DNA of 17,510 nucleotides from Alkalimonas sp. Lineage in GTDB: Bacteria > Pseudomonadota > Gammaproteobacteria > Enterobacterales > Alteromonadaceae. The stretch is taken from contig JAIUMG010000025.1 in NCBI GenBank assembly GCA_022565655.1, forward strand, positions 1 through 17,510, in the 5' to 3' direction. The position numbers and the translations under genes were made by a program. Positions 7,271 to 14,992 of this stretch are shown here, one piece after another; the first letter of the stretch is position 1, and each line of letters opens with the position of its first letter. Below the pieces are notes generated by a model. It was given only the letters and a program-made list of their open reading frames with translations, had not been told where the DNA came from and searched no databases.

Positions 7271-9403
7271 ATGTTAACTCAAGCTTCACTAGCTTCAGAA
7301 GTGCAGATTGGTGAATTTACTCTTGATCGGGTTCAGCAGCATCTTCGATATCAAGGGACGATCATTACACTCGAACCCAAAGTTTATGAGGTGCTTTGTT
7401 ATTTAATCATCCATCATGAACGACTGGTGTCACTTGCAGAGTTGCATGAGCACGTTTGGATGGGACGGGTCGTTTCGGACACAGCCGTGCGCCGAACCAT
7501 CAGTAAATTACGTCACGTGCTGGGAGATAAAGATAGCCAGCAGCCACGTTACATCAAATCTGTGATGAAACGTGGCTATCAGCTTATCTGTCCAATTGAT
7601 GCCGTGGATGCTAACAATGACACCATGACGGCCTCCAGTGATTTGCCGGTACCACAAGACGCTGATACTCCCATAGTTAGCCCGCACTTATTAAAACCTG
7701 CTTCATCCAGAATTAAGTTATCACGGGTATGGGGCTCGGTGATGATGCTTATGCTCGTAACCGCTTTGGCCTGGATCTGGTTGTCAAAAAAGTTTCCATC
7801 AAACCATGAAGCTGCTCCATTGCCAGCCCTTGAGATGAAGCGACTGATTAGCTCCCCTGGCCATAAAGTAGATCTGGCTATTTCCAGCGATGAACGCTAT
7901 CTGGTGTATAGCGGTACCGATGGCGCGAGCGAGCAATGGCGCTTGTTTTTGTTTGATCAGCATTCAGGACAGGTGCAGTTGCTACCCACCCCGGAAAGCC
8001 GCACCATTTCGGCGGTCAGCTTTGTACGGGATGATCAAGCGATCGTCTATGTCGACTCGCAATTTGGTAAAAGCAGAATTTATAAACTCCCATTGAATTT
8101 AAACCAGCCTGCTCAGATTTTACTGGATAATTATTTTGCAATTGGTGGGCTGAGCTACCATTCTCAAAGTGATAGCCTTATTTTTGGGGCGACCAAACAG
8201 CAAGGCGATAATGGCCATTTTTATCGGCTCGATTTGCACAGTTTACAGCTCGAGCAATTGACCTTTAGTTCTTCATCACATGTCATGGATTATGTGGGCT
8301 CGTTATCAGCAGATCAAAGTCAATTGGCCATCCTTCGCTACCAGCAGGATACTGCGACTATCCGTTTGCAGATATACCAACTCAGTAATAAAGAATTGAT
8401 ACAGGAACATGAACTGGATCAATTCATTGGCCAGATTAAATGGCTTGATGCTGATCGGATGATCATGCTTAACCAAGAGGGTATCTTACAAACCCTTGAT
8501 CTGCAGAATGCAACGGTAGCAGATTTACCCTTGCCGGCTCAGCAGCAATATCGCCGTTTTGCTCTGGGGCATTCGAATCAGTTGTATACCATAGTACGCC
8601 CAAAGGAAGAGCGGCACTTTATTGAAGCAGACTGGCCTGATCGATTGCACATGAAACTATTTCAACTAGGCGCTTCGGCACAGGATGTTCAGTATAAACG
8701 CAATAATGCAGATGGCTTGTGGTTAACCCGTAAAGAACATGACTACCAGCTTGCCTCTTATGATCCAACGACCTTTGAAGAACAGTTCATCATGTCGCAT
8801 CCCGAGTTTTTTCAACTGATCGATGAACATCCTGATCAGGCGAAGCTTTTGCTGAAGAGTGCAGGTCGTTTATGGCTGTTCGAGCTATCTGAGCGCACCT
8901 GGCAACCCATCAGTATTCAAGGGCAGCTGGTTGAGCGAGGTTACTTTTCAGATTCGGGTGACGAAGTTTTGTTTACCGTCAGTAGTGGGGGGCGCTGGTT
9001 GACATACCGCTATGTACTCGAGTCTGGTTTACTGGTGCAGTTTAATCATGGCTACCGTGTGTTGTTTCCCTGGAATGAGCAGTTTTTGTCAATTACTGCT
9101 GATGGTAAGATGTTCCGGTTAGATAGTGATTTACAACCAGAGCACCAGTATCCGGTGACCTTTGTGTTTGATGTGCCTTATCGGATCCAAGCTTATAGCC
9201 AAGGTCTCATGGTGAGTAATATGCAGATGCACCAAACACATCTATGGCAACTCTTTGGCAATCGGAATGATATGATTGCGCAGAGCTACCCCAGAGCCAG
9301 AATGCATCCAAAAGTTTCTATAGCAGCGGACGGTGGACAATTGATTTATTTTAGTACGAATCAACAAAGCGACCAGATCTACAAATTGAGCGCTATAGAT
9401 TAA
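7271..9403 (+). CDS. CadC/ToxR-type membrane regulator with periplasmic beta-propeller (PD40) domain
   Basis: A predicted one-component regulator of 710 aa that spans the inner membrane. Counting from the ATG at 7271: residues about 12-110 form an OmpR-type winged-helix DNA-binding domain, with FTLDRVQQHLRYQG, LEPKVYEVLCYLI, the recognition region VVSDTAVRRTISKLRHVLGD and the wing RYIKSVMKRGYQLI. A linker follows, then one hydrophobic helix at about 153-171 (VWGSVMMLMLVTALAWIWL). The remaining ~540 residues would be periplasmic and contain repeated strands of the TolB/PD40 type, such as DLAISSDERYLVYSG and AVSFVRDDQAIVYVD. There is no receiver domain, so the sensor is probably the periplasmic part. 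A TTG at 7247 could extend the N-terminus by eight residues; neither start has a clear ribosome binding site. Its likely targets are the two peptidase genes downstream, whose control regions share a motif (inference). The ligand is unknown. Confidence 0.85.
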   Translation: MLTQASLASEVQIGEFTLDRVQQHLRYQGTIITLEPKVYEVLCYLIIHHERLVSLAELHEHVWMGRVVSDTAVRRTISKLRHVLGDKDSQQPRYIKSVMKRGYQLICPIDAVDANNDTMTASSDLPVPQDADTPIVSPHLLKPASSRIKLSRVWGSVMMLMLVTALAWIWLSKKFPSNHEAAPLPALEMKRLISSPGHKVDLAISSDERYLVYSGTDGASEQWRLFLFDQHSGQVQLLPTPESRTISAVSFVRDDQAIVYVDSQFGKSRIYKLPLNLNQPAQILLDNYFAIGGLSYHSQSDSLIFGATKQQGDNGHFYRLDLHSLQLEQLTFSSSSHVMDYVGSLSADQSQLAILRYQQDTATIRLQIYQLSNKELIQEHELDQFIGQIKWLDADRMIMLNQEGILQTLDLQNATVADLPLPAQQQYRRFALGHSNQLYTIVRPKEERHFIEADWPDRLHMKLFQLGASAQDVQYKRNNADGLWLTRKEHDYQLASYDPTTFEEQFIMSHPEFFQLIDEHPDQAKLLLKSAGRLWLFELSERTWQPISIQGQLVERGYFSDSGDEVLFTVSSGGRWLTYRYVLESGLLVQFNHGYRVLFPWNEQFLSITADGKMFRLDSDLQPEHQYPVTFVFDVPYRIQAYSQGLMVSNMQMHQTHLWQLFGNRNDMIAQSYPRARMHPKVSIAADGGQLIYFSTNQQSDQIYKLSAID

Positions 9404-9430
9404 AGCTTAATTATTTCAATGATTTGTCTT

Positions 9431-9452
9431 GGTTATAACTCTGGTTATAACT
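9431..9452 (+). repeat. Tandem GGTTATAACT elements upstream of the S9 peptidase gene (candidate operator)
   Basis: Two identical 10-bp copies of GGTTATAACT lie at 9431-9440 and 9443-9452, a period of 12 bp, so they face the same side of the helix. The core GTTATAAC is itself palindromic. The second copy is 182 bp before the peptidase start. A near-identical pair stands before the M16 gene at 11763. The adjacent winged-helix regulator is the obvious candidate binder (inference). Alternatively, TTGTCT (9424-9429), 16 bp and TATAAC (9446-9451) could form a promoter, so the two roles may overlap. Confidence 0.6.
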
Positions 9453-9467
9453 AAAGTCCGCACAGTG

Positions 9468-9495
9468 TCACACCAAAAGCGCAGTTGGTTATCGC
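9468..9495 (+). promoter_or_regulatory. Conserved downstream half of the S9 peptidase control region
   Basis: TCACACCAAA at 9468-9477 and GGTTATCGC at 9487-9495 have counterparts before the M16 gene (TCACAACAAA at 11800-11809 and GTTATCGC at 11821-11828). The distances from the tandem repeats agree within two bases in both places. GTCACA with TATCGC 17 bp later could act as a weak promoter that needs an activator bound upstream. That reading is inference; the conservation is seen directly. Confidence 0.45.
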
Positions 9496-9624
9496 ACATT
9501 GCCGATCTTTTACTTACCATTAAGGTGCTACAGAGTAAAACGGTGTTGGTCGCGTTTTGCTCTTTAATTTAATTGGGCCTAGCCAGTGTGGTTTGGCTCT
9601 ACACACCGTTTAGGGAGCAGATAA

Positions 9625-11604
9625 ATGCGCTATCTATTGTTTTTGTTCAGTCTGAGTCTGATGTGGCCAGCAGCCAGTCAAGCTCACAGTTTGGAAGATT
9701 TTGCGAAGTTTCCACAATTTATGGATATAAAAATATCGCCTCAGGGTTCTTACTTAGCTGGTTCCAGCAGAAATGACTCGGGCAATATTATTCTTACTGT
9801 GATCGATTTGTCATCGAACCAAGTGATCAGCAATAAGCAATTTACCGGACGTGAGTCGATTGGTTCATTTAACTGGGCCAATGATGAGCGGTTATTGTTA
9901 ACGCTGGTTCGAGAAATTGGCTCGATGGAGTCACCAGTCGGTACCGGCGAAATTTATGCTGTGAATGCTGATGGCAGCCGGCCGATGATGCTGGTTGGGC
10001 CGAGATCTTCGCGCACTGAGTTGTCTACATTTTCAGTGATTAATTATTTGCCCGATGAAGATGATTTTGTCCTGGTGGCCAGCAGCAGTCTGACTGCAGC
10101 ACGAGGCTCCTACATTCTGGTACATCGTCTGAATATCAACAATGGACGCACTCGCCAGGTAGCCCGGGCTCCACTGCGCTCGGTTCCTGGTGAAGGAGTG
10201 AGCATGGTGACCGATCAGCGCGGTGTAGCTAGAATTGCCGTCGGTAACGACCAGACTAACGACAATGAAATGATTCTGATGTACCGCAGTGGCGAGCGCA
10301 GCGAGTGGCGGGAGTTGCGTCGCTATGCCGCGACCGCTGGTAGCTTTATACCCTTAACATTCTTAAGTGACAACAAGCATGTTGTTGGTTTAAGTGATAC
10401 GCAAACTGATACTCGTGCTATCAGTATTTTAAACCCGGATGATGGTACAGAAACCATATTGGCCTATCATCCACGGGTGGATGTTAGCCCGCTTATGAGT
10501 ATTCGTGATGGCTTTGTCAATGAAGTGATTGGCGCGTCCTATGACTTTATGGACATTGAAGCGGTATTTTTTGATGATGTTGAAGACAAAGCTTACAGCG
10601 CGATTATCCAGGGATTGGCCAGTGCCCTGCCCGGTAAGGCTGTAACGATTACCTCGACTACACGCGATAATAACCTGAAAGTGGTTCGGGTTGAGTCAGT
10701 CAATGCGACCCCTGACTTTTATCTATACGACACTAAAAATCGTCAGTTGGCTCATTTATTAAACAGCATGCCATGGATTGATCAACAGCAGTTGCCTCAG
10801 GCACAAGCTATTGTCTACAAAAGTCGTGATGGTAAAGAAATCCATGCAATTTTAACGCTGCCTGTTGGCAAAGAAGCGAAAGACTTGCCGCTGATCATGT
10901 TGCCTCATGGCGGCCCTCATGGCCCGCGGGATCTGCTCAGCAGTTCTCCTTCTTCACCAGCCGTCACAGACGCAAAGGTGTTTGCAACCCATGGCTATGC
11001 AGTATTGCAACCGAACTTCCGCGGCTCAGGTGGCTTTGGCCGTAGCTTCGAGCAAGCCGGTTACCGCAATTGGGGTACCAGCATGATCGACGATATGACC
11101 GATGGCGTGATGCATTTGGTTAGTGAAGGTATTGTTGATCAAAGCCGGATTTGTGCTTATGGCGCCTCTTATGGCGGTTACGCTGCTTTAATGAGTGCTG
11201 TGCGTGAACCGGACCTGTATCAGTGTACGGTTGGCTTTGTAGGGTTGTACGATTTGAACACCATGTTTGAAGTAGGTGATATTCCAGAAACCCAGTCTGG
11301 AATAAACTACCTTGAGCTGGTATTGGGGCGTGATAAAGAAGTGCTGGATGCCCAGTCACCGCAAAAGCAGCTGGATAAATTAAAGGCTCCGGTTTTCTTA
11401 ATTCATGGTGCTGAAGATCGCCGCACGCCGCTCAGCCATGCCACCGGCTTACGCGCAGAACTTGATAAGCGTAATCACCCTTACGAGTGGATGGTGAAAG
11501 AGCGCGAAGGCCATGGTTTCTATAACCCGGAGAATGAAGTGGAGCGTTGGCAGCGAATGCTGGCATTCTTCGAAAAATACATTGGAGACCCTGCTGCAGA
11601 GTAA
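9625..11604 (+). CDS. Secreted S9-family serine peptidase (prolyl oligopeptidase / acylaminoacyl-peptidase type)
   Basis: A 659-aa peptidase that probably cleaves short peptides in the periplasm or outside the cell. Residues 1-20 (MRYLLFLFSLSLMWPAASQA) form a signal peptide with a likely AxA-like cut after SQA. Residues about 25-390 are a beta-propeller-like domain (for example MDIKISPQGSYLAGSSRND). The C-terminal alpha/beta-hydrolase domain (about 395-655) has the oxyanion motif HGGPHG, the nucleophile serine S515 in GASYGGYA, the acid D598 in HGAEDRRTP and the histidine H630 in EGHGF, so the triad is complete. The order and spacing fit the S9C subfamily (dipeptidyl or acylaminoacyl peptidases). 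Start chosen at ATG 9625, with GGGAG at 9613-9617 as ribosome binding site. The gene has its own control region and terminator, so it is a separate unit. The exact substrate cannot be told from sequence. Confidence 0.92.
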   Translation: MRYLLFLFSLSLMWPAASQAHSLEDFAKFPQFMDIKISPQGSYLAGSSRNDSGNIILTVIDLSSNQVISNKQFTGRESIGSFNWANDERLLLTLVREIGSMESPVGTGEIYAVNADGSRPMMLVGPRSSRTELSTFSVINYLPDEDDFVLVASSSLTAARGSYILVHRLNINNGRTRQVARAPLRSVPGEGVSMVTDQRGVARIAVGNDQTNDNEMILMYRSGERSEWRELRRYAATAGSFIPLTFLSDNKHVVGLSDTQTDTRAISILNPDDGTETILAYHPRVDVSPLMSIRDGFVNEVIGASYDFMDIEAVFFDDVEDKAYSAIIQGLASALPGKAVTITSTTRDNNLKVVRVESVNATPDFYLYDTKNRQLAHLLNSMPWIDQQQLPQAQAIVYKSRDGKEIHAILTLPVGKEAKDLPLIMLPHGGPHGPRDLLSSSPSSPAVTDAKVFATHGYAVLQPNFRGSGGFGRSFEQAGYRNWGTSMIDDMTDGVMHLVSEGIVDQSRICAYGASYGGYAALMSAVREPDLYQCTVGFVGLYDLNTMFEVGDIPETQSGINYLELVLGRDKEVLDAQSPQKQLDKLKAPVFLIHGAEDRRTPLSHATGLRAELDKRNHPYEWMVKEREGHGFYNPENEVERWQRMLAFFEKYIGDPAAE

Positions 11605-11626
11605 GTTTGTCTTCAAGCTAGCATTG

Positions 11627-11649
11627 AGCCACCTGCGGGTGGCTTTTTT
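11627..11649 (+). terminator. Intrinsic terminator after the S9 peptidase gene
   Basis: AGCCACC (11627-11633) pairs with GGTGGCT (11638-11644) around a TGCG loop, followed by a run of six T ending at 11649. It lies 23 nt after the stop codon. The core stem is the same as in the atp operon terminator at 7151. Confidence 0.9.
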
Positions 11650-11762
11650 CATGCTGAGCGGCTGCTGGCAGAAAATCCGTACTGGATCAGAGGTGATTAA
11701 TTCTTCTATCTGGTTGCTATTCAGTGGCTTTTACTCGATATGATCTCTAGCAGAGCTGGCAT

Positions 11763-11783
11763 GGTTATAGCTAGGTTATAACC
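11763..11783 (+). repeat. Tandem GGTTATAGC / GGTTATAACC elements upstream of the M16 peptidase gene (candidate operator)
   Basis: GGTTATAGCT at 11763-11772 is followed by the perfect palindrome GGTTATAACC at 11774-11783, a period of 11 bp. The pair matches the one before the S9 peptidase gene (period 12). Distance from the second copy to the start codon is 194 bp, against 182 bp at the S9 gene. Common control by one DNA-binding protein, probably the winged-helix regulator encoded upstream, is inferred. Confidence 0.6.
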
Positions 11784-11799
11784 AAAATAGCTGTTCATT

Positions 11800-11828
11800 T
11801 CACAACAAAGTCACATCTTTGTTATCGC
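11800..11828 (+). promoter_or_regulatory. Conserved downstream half of the M16 peptidase control region
   Basis: TCACAACAAA at 11800-11809 starts 26 bp after the start of the second repeat (25 bp at the S9 gene), and GTTATCGC at 11821-11828 follows. TTCACA (11799-11804) and TTATCG (11822-11827) are 17 bp apart and may be a weak -35/-10 pair with the repeats upstream as activator sites. The function is inferred. Confidence 0.45.
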
Positions 11829-11967
11829 TTTGTTTATTTCAGCAGCCTAAACTGGCACTGCTTACTATTTATCGCAACTTTTACCAGCTTGCTTGGCTGA
11901 GGGTCAATAATCCAGGGCGTCGTAGCTGAGTTGGCAACCAACCCAATCTGAATAAAAAGGACCACAG

Positions 11968-14844
11968 ATGATGAAAAAGAACAAGTTTACCTTCAGTGCC
12001 GTGAGTTTGGCTTTACTTGCTGCCAGTTGCAGTGCTGTTTTACTGACTGGGTGCAGCACAGCTCCCAGCTCGAGTATGGTGACGGAGCAAGTATCGGCAC
12101 AAAGTATTCTTACCAGCCCGAACGATGCCCGCCAGTATCAAGCCATTACCCTGCCCAATCAGTTGCAAGTGGTGCTAGTCTCTGACCCGAGCGCAGAAAA
12201 ATCGGCAGCAGCGCTCAGTGTCGATGTCGGTTGGCTCAATGATCCCAAAGAGCAACAAGGCTTGGCACACTTTTTGGAGCACATGCTGTTTATGGGCACC
12301 GAGCGCTTTCCCGACCCGGATGGTTATCACAACTTTATGAATCAACATGGTGGCAGCACCAATGCCTATACCAATCAGCTGACGAATTACATGTTTGAAA
12401 TTAATCACAGTCATTACGAAGAAGCGCTGGACCGTTTTGCTGATTTCTTTAAATCGCCGCTGTTGCTGTCCGATTACGTAGAAAAAGAGCGGCACGCCAT
12501 TCATTCCGAATGGTCGATGTACCGGACCAGTGATGGTTGGGCACAACGAGCATTGGCAGCCAAGCTGTTGGGCGATCATCCGGCAAACCAGTTCTGGATC
12601 GGCAACCTGGACAGCTTGAGTGATAAAGAAGGCAGTAATCTGCATGAAGAAATGCAGGCGTTTTATCAGAGCTATTATTCGGCCAACCGCATGAAACTGG
12701 TGTTAATCAGCTCTGAGCCGCTGGCGCAGATGCAATTGCTGGCGCAGCAATTCTTTGCCGACATCGAGAATAAAGATTTAGCCAGTCCAAGGCCTAAGCG
12801 TTGTATCAATTTTGATGAGCTTGGTCCAAGACGGGTACATTACATCCCTAACACCGAAATGCAGGCATTACGGTTGGAGTTTACCATTGATAACAACATT
12901 GAACACTTCGCCGCCAAACCCAATGAGTTTCTGGCTCATCTGCTGAGCTCAGAAATGCCTGGCACCCCTGCCCAGCAATTAAAAGCCATGGGGCTGCTCG
13001 ATGTGGTGACTGTGCAGTACGACCCGAAGTATTTTGGCAATTACGGTTATTTCTCTATTGATTTGTATTTAACCGAAGCCGGTTTGCAACAGCGTGAGGC
13101 CATTAGCGCCATTATGCTGCAATACATTGAACAGATCCGTCAGCACGGAGTGGATGACAAGTACTATCAGGAAATCAGCACCTCATTGCTGAATCAGTTT
13201 AATTTTCTGGAAAAAAGTGATGGTTTTAGCTATGCCACTGAGCTCAGTGCTGCCATGCAGTACTACCCCATTTCATCGGTGGTTAGCGCTCCTTTCCAGT
13301 ACGATTATTTTAACGCCGATGCGATTGAACAACTGCTGACGCAGTTGGTGCCAGAACGTTTAACTTTATGGTACATCAGCCAGCAAGAGCCCGCTGATCA
13401 AGAGCTGAGTTATTTCCAAGGCCGTTACTCCGTGCATCCGATCACAGAGCAAGAGCAACTGGCCTGGCAGCAGCCATTAATCCCACTCAGCCTGCCAGAA
13501 CTAAACCGTTTCCAGCCAAGCAGTTTTGCGCTGAACCACAGCGATTACCGCAAACCGACCTTAGTGCTGAACGAGTCTGGCGTAGAAGGGTGGTTGATGG
13601 GCAGTCAGCATTTTGCCGATCAGCCGCGCGGCCAGCTATTAATGCAATGGCATCAGCCAACCGCTAAGCAAACTGCAAAGGATGCGGTGATGCATGGCCT
13701 GTGGCAGCTACTGTTTTTAGTGAACCATCAGGCGTTGTGGCAAGAGGCCAGTGCCGCTGGTATGCAATTACAGCCTGAAGGCGAAGAATACGATCTGGTA
13801 TTGAGGCTATCGGGCTTTACCGATAAACAACCCGAACTGGTACAACAGATTGGCCAGTTACTGGCTGCCGAAGTCACCCCACAACAATTTACGCAAGGTA
13901 GGGATTTGTTGCAGCGCAGCCTGCGCTCAATGGAGCAACAAATGCAAGTAAACCAAGCTGTTGAGTTACTAAGAACAACCTTACGCTCCGGACGTTTTGA
14001 GCTGGATGCACTGCTGGACGCCTTGCAAAGCGTGACCGTGGAAGAGCTGAACACCTATATTCAGCAAACCTTAACAGCAAGTCAACTGCGTTTACTGGCG
14101 CAGGGCAATTACGCTGCAGCCGATGTCAAAGCCATTGCGGACGCACTCACCGGCCCGCAGCACACGACTCGACAGTATCAGGTGTTCCGTAGCTGGCAGC
14201 CCAAGCCAGGCCAGCGGTTATCGGTACTGCGCAGCAACCCGCAAACAGATACTAGCCTGATCCGAAGTCAGCAACTACCTGATGGCGGCACTGCTGGCAA
14301 AGCCGCAGCAAAAGTGATATCAGGCCACTTGCACCAAACGTTTTTTAATCAGCTGCGCACCGAAGAGCAACTTGGCTATGTGGTACAAGCCTTTGATATG
14401 CCGATGAACGATCATGCCGGCCTTGGTTTTGTCATTCAAAGCCCGGTGTTATCGGCCGAGCAGTTGCAGCAGCGAGTTGATGAATTTTTGCAGCAATATG
14501 CGATCCAGCTGGCAGAACTGACGGATGAGCAATTTAACCGCTTGAAAGAAGCGCAGCTGCTGGAGTTGCAGCGGGCACCCACCAATCTGACTGAAGAGTT
14601 TTCCTCGATGCGAAATGACTGGTTACGCAATCGCTTAAGCTTTGATAGCAAGCAGCAGCTTATTGCCGCGGTGAAGGCGCTGACCTTGGCAGAGATGCAG
14701 CAGTTCTACCAGCAGGCGGTTTTATCCGAGCAAGCCGCAGCTTTGCAGGTGATTCTGCAAGGCCAGGAACAGGAGCAGGACTTTACCCCGTTGCCCGGTT
14801 TTGAGCCTGTCGAAGATCTAACACAATTTCATCAGACCTTCTAA
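11968..14844 (+). CDS. M16-family zinc metallopeptidase, lipoprotein (pitrilysin/insulinase type)
   Basis: A 958-aa peptidase, close in length to E. coli pitrilysin (962). The N-terminus is a lipoprotein signal: positive MMKKNK, a hydrophobic stretch, and the lipobox LTGC with the lipidated Cys at residue 29. The next residue is Ser, so sorting to the outer membrane is likely. The inverted zinc motif HFLEH gives ligands H101 and H105 and catalytic E104. E174 and E181 in EKERHAIHSEW, 7 residues apart, match pitrilysin E162 and E169, so the third zinc ligand (E181) is present. The C-terminal half carries LRTEEQLGYVV near residue 800, the conserved substrate-binding block of M16A enzymes. M16 enzymes enclose and degrade peptides smaller than about 70 residues. 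AAGGA at 11957-11961 supports ATG 11968; ATG 11971 is an alternative. Shared motifs upstream tie it to the S9 peptidase. Gene name ptrA is avoided because E. coli pitrilysin is not a lipoprotein. Confidence 0.93.
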   Translation: MMKKNKFTFSAVSLALLAASCSAVLLTGCSTAPSSSMVTEQVSAQSILTSPNDARQYQAITLPNQLQVVLVSDPSAEKSAAALSVDVGWLNDPKEQQGLAHFLEHMLFMGTERFPDPDGYHNFMNQHGGSTNAYTNQLTNYMFEINHSHYEEALDRFADFFKSPLLLSDYVEKERHAIHSEWSMYRTSDGWAQRALAAKLLGDHPANQFWIGNLDSLSDKEGSNLHEEMQAFYQSYYSANRMKLVLISSEPLAQMQLLAQQFFADIENKDLASPRPKRCINFDELGPRRVHYIPNTEMQALRLEFTIDNNIEHFAAKPNEFLAHLLSSEMPGTPAQQLKAMGLLDVVTVQYDPKYFGNYGYFSIDLYLTEAGLQQREAISAIMLQYIEQIRQHGVDDKYYQEISTSLLNQFNFLEKSDGFSYATELSAAMQYYPISSVVSAPFQYDYFNADAIEQLLTQLVPERLTLWYISQQEPADQELSYFQGRYSVHPITEQEQLAWQQPLIPLSLPELNRFQPSSFALNHSDYRKPTLVLNESGVEGWLMGSQHFADQPRGQLLMQWHQPTAKQTAKDAVMHGLWQLLFLVNHQALWQEASAAGMQLQPEGEEYDLVLRLSGFTDKQPELVQQIGQLLAAEVTPQQFTQGRDLLQRSLRSMEQQMQVNQAVELLRTTLRSGRFELDALLDALQSVTVEELNTYIQQTLTASQLRLLAQGNYAAADVKAIADALTGPQHTTRQYQVFRSWQPKPGQRLSVLRSNPQTDTSLIRSQQLPDGGTAGKAAAKVISGHLHQTFFNQLRTEEQLGYVVQAFDMPMNDHAGLGFVIQSPVLSAEQLQQRVDEFLQQYAIQLAELTDEQFNRLKEAQLLELQRAPTNLTEEFSSMRNDWLRNRLSFDSKQQLIAAVKALTLAEMQQFYQQAVLSEQAAALQVILQGQEQEQDFTPLPGFEPVEDLTQFHQTF

Positions 14845-14861
14845 ACGTTGTTTTCACGCTT

Positions 14862-14888
14862 AAGCCCCTGCCAGTCAGGGGCTTTTTT
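14862..14888 (+). terminator. Intrinsic terminator after the M16 peptidase gene
   Basis: AAGCCCCTG (14862-14870) pairs over 9 bp with CAGGGGCTT (14876-14884) around a CCAGT loop. A run of six T spans 14883-14888. It starts 17 nt after the stop codon and separates the peptidase from glmU. Confidence 0.93.
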
Positions 14889-14933
14889 CTGTGGTGGCCA
14901 CAATAGCTAGTTTCTGATGTATACGGATTGCCG

Positions 14934-14962
14934 CTTTCATCCTTGATTTGTTCAGGTAAAAT
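14934..14962 (+). promoter_or_regulatory. Possible glmU promoter
   Basis: TAAAAT at 14957-14962 is a fair -10 hexamer, about 30 nt before the glmU start. The only -35 at 17 bp is CTTTCA (14934-14939), which is weak. A promoter is expected here because a strong terminator lies just upstream, so glmU cannot rely on the atp transcript. Confidence 0.3.
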
Positions 14963-14992
14963 GGTGTCATAGCAACGAGAAAGGATGAAAAA

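Larger units (their letters stand above)
11650..11967 (+). promoter_or_regulatory. Gap of about 320 bp before the M16 peptidase gene: control region
   Basis: No convincing gene lies here on either strand. The part from 11650 to 11760 shows nothing I can name. From 11763 to 11828 it carries the motif set shared with the S9 gene (listed separately). The rest, 11829-11960, is leader sequence with a second TTATCGC (near 11870) but no hexamer pair good enough to call a promoter. A ribosome binding site AAGGA at 11957-11961 closes the region. Confidence 0.6.

Noticed and set aside
9573..9776. Plus-strand frame of 67 codons overlapping the start of the S9 peptidase
   Set aside because: It runs in another frame through the signal-peptide region and lacks a good ribosome binding site; the S9 start at 9625 has one.
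11513..11743. Plus-strand frame of 76 codons after the S9 catalytic histidine
   Set aside because: It overlaps the end of the S9 gene and runs straight through the terminator at 11627-11649.
12175..12645. Minus-strand open frame of 156 codons
   Set aside because: It is inside the zinc-binding part of the M16 gene, whose frame is certain from its catalytic motifs.
14891..14901. Short inverted repeat GTGGTGGCCAC after the M16 terminator
   Set aside because: The stem is only four base pairs and has no T run or link to a gene.
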